A stretch of DNA of 9,268 nt from F23-B02 sp963610045 (lineage in GTDB: Bacteria > Bacillota > Clostridia > Oscillospirales > Oscillospiraceae): contig CAVDMS010000065.1 of assembly GCA_963610045.1 (NCBI GenBank), positions 1 through 9,268 of the forward strand. Reading direction: 5' to 3'. The position numbers and the translations under genes were made by a program. Below are positions 6,037 through 9,268 of this stretch, in pieces (the first letter of the stretch is position 1; the number at the start of each line of letters is the position of its first letter). Below the pieces are notes generated by a model. That model made no database searches, was not told the origin of the DNA, and saw only the letters and a program-made list of their open reading frames with translations.

Positions 6037-7864
6037 CGCATCTGCCTCCGCTCAGTGATCTTGCGCCGCAGCCGGCACAGCTTTGGCGGCAGTCGGTAAT
6101 GTGCTTCTCTGCACTGCGGGAGTATTCCCGCTCACGCCACAAATGCTCACGCCGAACGCCGACGTCAACGATGTCCCATGGCAGGACCTCGTCCTTTCCC
6201 CTTTCACGGTGTGCGTAAAATTCGGGGCTCAGACCTGCGTCACGGAATGCCTTCATCCAGCGCTCAAAGTCGAAGTAATCGCTCCATGCCTCAAGTCTGC
6301 CGCCAGAGCGCCACACGTTTTCGATGACCTTGCCCATTCTGCGGTCGCCCCTTGAGAGCGTCGCTTCAATGTAGCTTGTCTGGGGATCGTGCCAGTTATA
6401 TACCACGTTCTTGGCGATTATCGCCTTGCGCAGAAGCTCGACCTTGGAAATGTACTCCTCCATCGTGTTCTGCCGCTCCCACTGGAAGGGGCTGTGCGGC
6501 TTTGGTACGAAGCAGGAGGTCGAGACCGTTATCCTGACTCCCCTGTTCTTGTTTTTGGAGTACAGGCGCCATGTGTGCAGAACTTGATTTGCTAGCTCCG
6601 CAATGCCGAGAATGTCCTCCTCCGTTTCAGTGGGAAGTCCGAGCATGAAGTAAAGCTTCACGGTGTTCCATCCGCCCTCAAACGCAAGGCGGCAGGTGTT
6701 GAGGAGGTCTTCCTCGCTTACGTTTTTGTTTATTGCGTCACGCAGGCGCTGACTTCCGGCTTCGGGTGCGAAGGTGAGTCCGCTTTTGCGGGTCTTTTGT
6801 ATGCGGTGCATTATCTCTATCGAGAAGTTGTCCGCACGGAGCGACGGCAGCGAAAGTCCGATGCTCCTCGGCTCACAATACTCAAGAAGTCCGTCGCACA
6901 GCTCCGGCAGCTTGCGGTAGTCGCTTGAGCTGAGTGAGAGCAGCGTAATGTCCTGACAGCCTGTGTTTTTAAGCAGCGCCTTGCCCTGCTCTATGAGAAG
7001 ATCGACGCTTTTCTCTCTGATAGGTCTGTAGGTATGCCCCGCCTGACAGAAGCGGCAGCCTCGTATGCAGCCACGGAACAGCTCAAGATTCACACGGTCA
7101 TGCACGACCTCGGTCGACGGAACGATGGGATTGAGCGGAAACGGCACGCTGTCAAGGTCTGTAACGATGCGCTTTCTGACCCTTTGCGGCGCTCCTTCAA
7201 GCACCTCAAAGTGCGACAGCACACCGCTGTCAAAATAAACGGGCTTATAAAATTCGGGGAGGTATATGCCACCGATCTTAGACGCCTCTTTGAGAAAACG
7301 AAGCTTGTCCCAGCCCTCCGCCTTGGCGGTGTTTATAAGCGCCAGCAGCTCGTTATTCATCTCCTCACCCTCGCCGAGCAGAAAAATGTCGATAAAATCC
7401 GCCATCGGCTCCGGGTTCAGTGCGGCGGTTCCTCCGGCAATAACGAGCGGCAGAAGCTCCTTGCGCTCGCTGCGGTGGATGGGAATGCCCGCCATGGACA
7501 TCATGTCAAGCACCGTGGAATACGCCATCTCGTAGCCTATCGAGAACGCAAGCACGTCATGCTCCGATATCGGGTCGCCGCTTTCGAGCGCATACAGCGG
7601 AATTGCGGCGTTTTTCATCTCCTCGTACATATCGCCCCACGGCGCAAACACTCTCTCGCACCAGACGTAAGGCAGAGAGTTCATCGTCGAGTACAGTATG
7701 CTCATGCCGAGGTTCGACATTCCGATCTCGTACACGTCCGGGAAGCAGAACGCCAGCCTGAGGCTCACGCTGCTTTTGTCCTTAATTATCTGATTAAACT
7801 CGCCCCCGGTGTAGCGTGCGGGCTTTTGCACCTTGGGCAGTATTCTTTCAAGTCTCTTATCCAT
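6029..7864 (-). CDS. TIGR03960 family B12-binding-type radical SAM protein
   Basis: A 611-residue radical SAM protein of the TIGR03960 family. The N-terminal half (about 30-200) resembles the cobalamin-binding fold seen in B12-type radical SAM enzymes (FPDVYEIGMSNLGM, GGTAALNPEPMADFID, LLGEGEE). RGCIRGCRFCQAG gives the CxxxCxxC that binds the 4Fe-4S cluster (Cys266, Cys270, Cys273); FAPEAGSQRLR and LYFMLGLPTETEEDI belong to the radical SAM barrel. The C-terminal DCRQSCAGCG is a second CxxxCxxC (Cys592, 596, 599). The substrate is unknown. The ATG at 7864-7862 follows GGAGAG by about 6 nt. A promoter lies at 7921-7893, so it need not depend on the protease genes upstream. I saw no DxHxxG cobalamin motif, so real B12 binding is uncertain. 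Confidence 0.93.
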   Translation of the reverse strand: MDKRLERILPKVQKPARYTGGEFNQIIKDKSSVSLRLAFCFPDVYEIGMSNLGMSILYSTMNSLPYVWCERVFAPWGDMYEEMKNAAIPLYALESGDPISEHDVLAFSIGYEMAYSTVLDMMSMAGIPIHRSERKELLPLVIAGGTAALNPEPMADFIDIFLLGEGEEMNNELLALINTAKAEGWDKLRFLKEASKIGGIYLPEFYKPVYFDSGVLSHFEVLEGAPQRVRKRIVTDLDSVPFPLNPIVPSTEVVHDRVNLELFRGCIRGCRFCQAGHTYRPIREKSVDLLIEQGKALLKNTGCQDITLLSLSSSDYRKLPELCDGLLEYCEPRSIGLSLPSLRADNFSIEIMHRIQKTRKSGLTFAPEAGSQRLRDAINKNVSEEDLLNTCRLAFEGGWNTVKLYFMLGLPTETEEDILGIAELANQVLHTWRLYSKNKNRGVRITVSTSCFVPKPHSPFQWERQNTMEEYISKVELLRKAIIAKNVVYNWHDPQTSYIEATLSRGDRRMGKVIENVWRSGGRLEAWSDYFDFERWMKAFRDAGLSPEFYAHRERGKDEVLPWDIVDVGVRREHLWREREYSRSAEKHITDCRQSCAGCGARSLSGGRCDG

Positions 7865-7892
7865 TGCTCTCTCCGTTACTATTGTTGCGGAT

Positions 7893-7921
7893 ATTTTACA
7901 ACACTTCCGAAGATTTTACAA
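7893..7921 (-). promoter_or_regulatory. Promoter of the radical SAM gene pair
   Basis: TTGTAA at 7921-7916 and TAAAAT at 7898-7893 are spaced by 17 bp, matching four and five of six consensus bases. The -35 uses the last codon and stop of the upstream M50 gene. The start would be near 7886, giving a leader of about 20 nt. The two boxes lie inside two direct copies of TTGTAAAAT-like sequence 20 bp apart. Confidence 0.6.
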
Positions 7922-8497
7922 TAGCACCTTGCTTTCAAATTGGCTCAGAAGTATCATCACCCCCGCAACGCACAGCGCAGCACCCCACGGCTGCGGCAGC
8001 ATATGGGCGCCGTATATCGCAACCGATGCGCCGACAACAAGGCTTATGACTTCCACTGCTTTCCCCGCTTTTTCCTCGCCGAAGACCGCCGAGAGCAGGC
8101 AGTTTAACATTCTCCCGCCGTCAAGCGGCAGCGCAGGCAGAAGATTATACACGGACAGCAGCAGACTAAATCCCGACAGTGCAAGGAAAAATGCGTTATC
8201 CGTTTTGTTGCCGAGGTAGGACAAAAGCAGCGCAAAGGCAAGTCCGAATACGGGACCCGACGCAAGGCAGATAAACTCCTCACCGCGGTTTTTAAGTCCG
8301 GCATAGGAAATGCAAAGCCCCGTCATGTCAAATCGAAGCCCCCTCCCCTTTGCACCGAAGCACTTGAGCGCCGCAATATGCCCAAGCTCATGCACACATA
8401 CGGGGATAAAAAGCGTGCAGAGCAGCGTAAAGCCGCCGAAAAAATAAAGCACCGAGAGCAGTATCACGGCTCCGGTGCTTATGTCAAATCGTCTCAT
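7916..8497 (-). CDS. M50 family site-2 metalloprotease, SpoIVFB-like
   Basis: Intramembrane zinc protease of family M50. The active site is HELGH (His36, Glu37, His40) within a membrane segment at about 23-45, and the third metal ligand is in NLLPALPLDGGR (Asp126). Further hydrophobic segments lie at about 8-20, 75-95, 104-122, 147-166 and 173-186. At 193 residues it consists of the membrane core only; Bacillus SpoIVFB has an extra CBS domain that is absent here. The ATG at 8497-8495 overlaps the upstream M23 stop as ATGA, with GGAG 8 nt before it; an in-frame ATG 36 nt upstream is less likely. Its pairing with an M23 gene matches spoIVFA-spoIVFB, so processing of pro-sigma-K in the mother cell is a sensible inference, not shown by sequence alone. 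Confidence 0.9.
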   Translation of the reverse strand: MRRFDISTGAVILLSVLYFFGGFTLLCTLFIPVCVHELGHIAALKCFGAKGRGLRFDMTGLCISYAGLKNRGEEFICLASGPVFGLAFALLLSYLGNKTDNAFFLALSGFSLLLSVYNLLPALPLDGGRMLNCLLSAVFGEEKAGKAVEVISLVVGASVAIYGAHMLPQPWGAALCVAGVMILLSQFESKVLL

Positions 8498-9268
8498 ATG
8501 TAAAACTCCGGATTTAAGTATATGCCGTTGCATTGCAGCTCAAAGTGCAGATGTGTTCCCGTAACGGCTCCCGTGTGACCGACAAGCGCTATGACGTCCC
8601 CCCTTGACACGCTGCCGCAGCTTGCGCACAGCCTGCTGCAATGCGCATACAGGGTGCGCCAGCCGTTGGGGTGCGTCATCACGATGTAGTTGCCGTAGCT
8701 GTCGCTGTACCCGGCGGCGATAACTGTACCGTCGGCAAAGGCCCGTATTTCGCTGCCCTCCGGCACGGCGAAGTCGGTACCGTAGTGGAATTTGACCTCG
8801 TTTTTTAACGGATGCATTCGGTAGCCGAAACCGGAGGAGGTCGCCCCCTCCACGGGGCTTGTATACTCAAATCCCGTGTCCGGGTAGTCGTAGCTCACAT
8901 TGTCGGGGATATTGTAATCGGCATATGCCTTTTGAGATTCAAGAAACGCCGTGACCTTTTCTGGTTCCTGTGGCGTCGGTTCCGGGGTTTCGGGTACCGG
9001 AGCAGGCGTAGGTGCGGGTGTCGGCGTTGGTGTCTCGGACGGTTTTGCAGGCGTCGGGGTGTTTGATTTAAAGCCGCCTGCGGAGATGTAGCGCTCGGCT
9101 TCGTCTCTTTTGAACGTATCGAAAAAGGTGCCGTCGGTAAGCGACGCTCCGAGGCTTATAACGCTTTGCGTTTGGGCGCTTTCGGTTTGCATCGCCGACT
9201 TTATTTCCTCGGCAATTTCCCCCGACAGCTCAGGCGATATGATCTTTATCGCAGTCAGTGCAATAAAT
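8494..9268 (-). CDS. M23 family metallopeptidase (LytM domain), SpoIVFA-like, 5' end beyond the window
   Basis: The frame is open to the right edge, so the start lies outside; 257 codons are visible (first complete codon at 9267). The first residues, FIALTAIKII, look like the end of a membrane segment, followed by a short region, a Pro/Thr/Glu-rich linker at about 70-103, and a C-terminal M23 domain. Zinc and catalytic residues are present: HYGTD (His161, Asp165), YAHCS (His209) and THLHFE (His239, His241). An internal ATG at 9192-9190 has no well-spaced ribosome binding site and is unlikely. Its stop overlaps the start of the M50 protease gene by 4 nt. Order and layout suggest SpoIVFA, the partner of SpoIVFB, acting outside the membrane. 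It could instead be a true cell-wall hydrolase. Confidence 0.88.
   Translation of the reverse strand, partial: FIALTAIKIISPELSGEIAEEIKSAMQTESAQTQSVISLGASLTDGTFFDTFKRDEAERYISAGGFKSNTPTPAKPSETPTPTPAPTPAPVPETPEPTPQEPEKVTAFLESQKAYADYNIPDNVSYDYPDTGFEYTSPVEGATSSGFGYRMHPLKNEVKFHYGTDFAVPEGSEIRAFADGTVIAAGYSDSYGNYIVMTHPNGWRTLYAHCSRLCASCGSVSRGDVIALVGHTGAVTGTHLHFELQCNGIYLNPEFYI

Noticed and set aside
7034..7924. A 296-codon plus-strand open frame antisense to the radical SAM gene
   Set aside because: Composition is Arg/His-rich as expected for a shadow of a conserved gene; no family motif or ribosome binding site supports it.
8980..9062. Repetitive GT-rich stretch that might be a tandem repeat or microsatellite
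   Set aside because: It encodes the Pro/Thr-rich linker of the M23 protein and has no exact repeat unit.
1..9268. Mobile elements, tRNA/rRNA genes, CRISPR arrays or defence genes
   Set aside because: No transposase, integrase, terminal repeats, spaced direct repeats or cloverleaf-like sequences were seen; genes are conserved housekeeping types.

Overview
The window looks like chromosomal DNA of a Gram-positive, spore-forming anaerobe of class Clostridia, most likely an Oscillospiraceae/Ruminococcaceae-type gut bacterium. The evidence is moderately high GC in coding DNA, strong GGAGG-type ribosome binding sites, a DUF1540 small Cys-rich protein, a RbgA/RNase HII/YraN cluster typical of Firmicutes, and an M23 + M50 protease pair that resembles SpoIVFA/SpoIVFB. 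The species cannot be fixed from the sequence alone. Apart from one small gene, every gene is on the minus strand, so transcription runs from right to left.

Right end (about 7865-9268, minus): a 3'-complete, 5'-truncated M23 (LytM-type) metallopeptidase with a Pro/Thr-rich linker overlaps by 4 nt an M50 site-2 protease. By architecture and order they are the SpoIVFA/SpoIVFB-like pair that in Bacillus releases the late mother-cell sigma factor K. Next (5377-7864) is a pair of radical-SAM-associated genes, TIGR03960 (B12-binding-type radical SAM) and TIGR03936/DUF2344, overlapping by 8 nt with their own promoter. Their biochemical role is unknown to me.

Middle (4904-5376): rplS (ribosomal protein L19) has its own promoter, a leader of about 90 nt and a symmetrical terminator. 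Left of it a second promoter starts a tightly packed five-gene run: lepB (signal peptidase I), rbgA (50S assembly GTPase), rnhB (RNase HII), yraN (nuclease-fold protein) and thrC (threonine synthase). Junctions are 1-nt gaps or 1-8 nt overlaps, so translational coupling is likely throughout.

Left end (1-893): the convergent plus-strand DUF1540 gene has codon use suggesting high expression. It is separated by a short divergent intergenic region from a minus-strand calcineurin-like metallophosphoesterase that runs off the left edge.

This is mostly conserved housekeeping and sporulation DNA. I found no mobile element, tRNA, rRNA, CRISPR array or defence system. The points most worth a second look are the apparently catalytically intact M23 partner of the M50 protease, the uncharacterised radical SAM pair with a second Cys cluster, the Cys-rich DUF1540 protein, and the compact regulatory junctions in front of rplS and the radical SAM gene.
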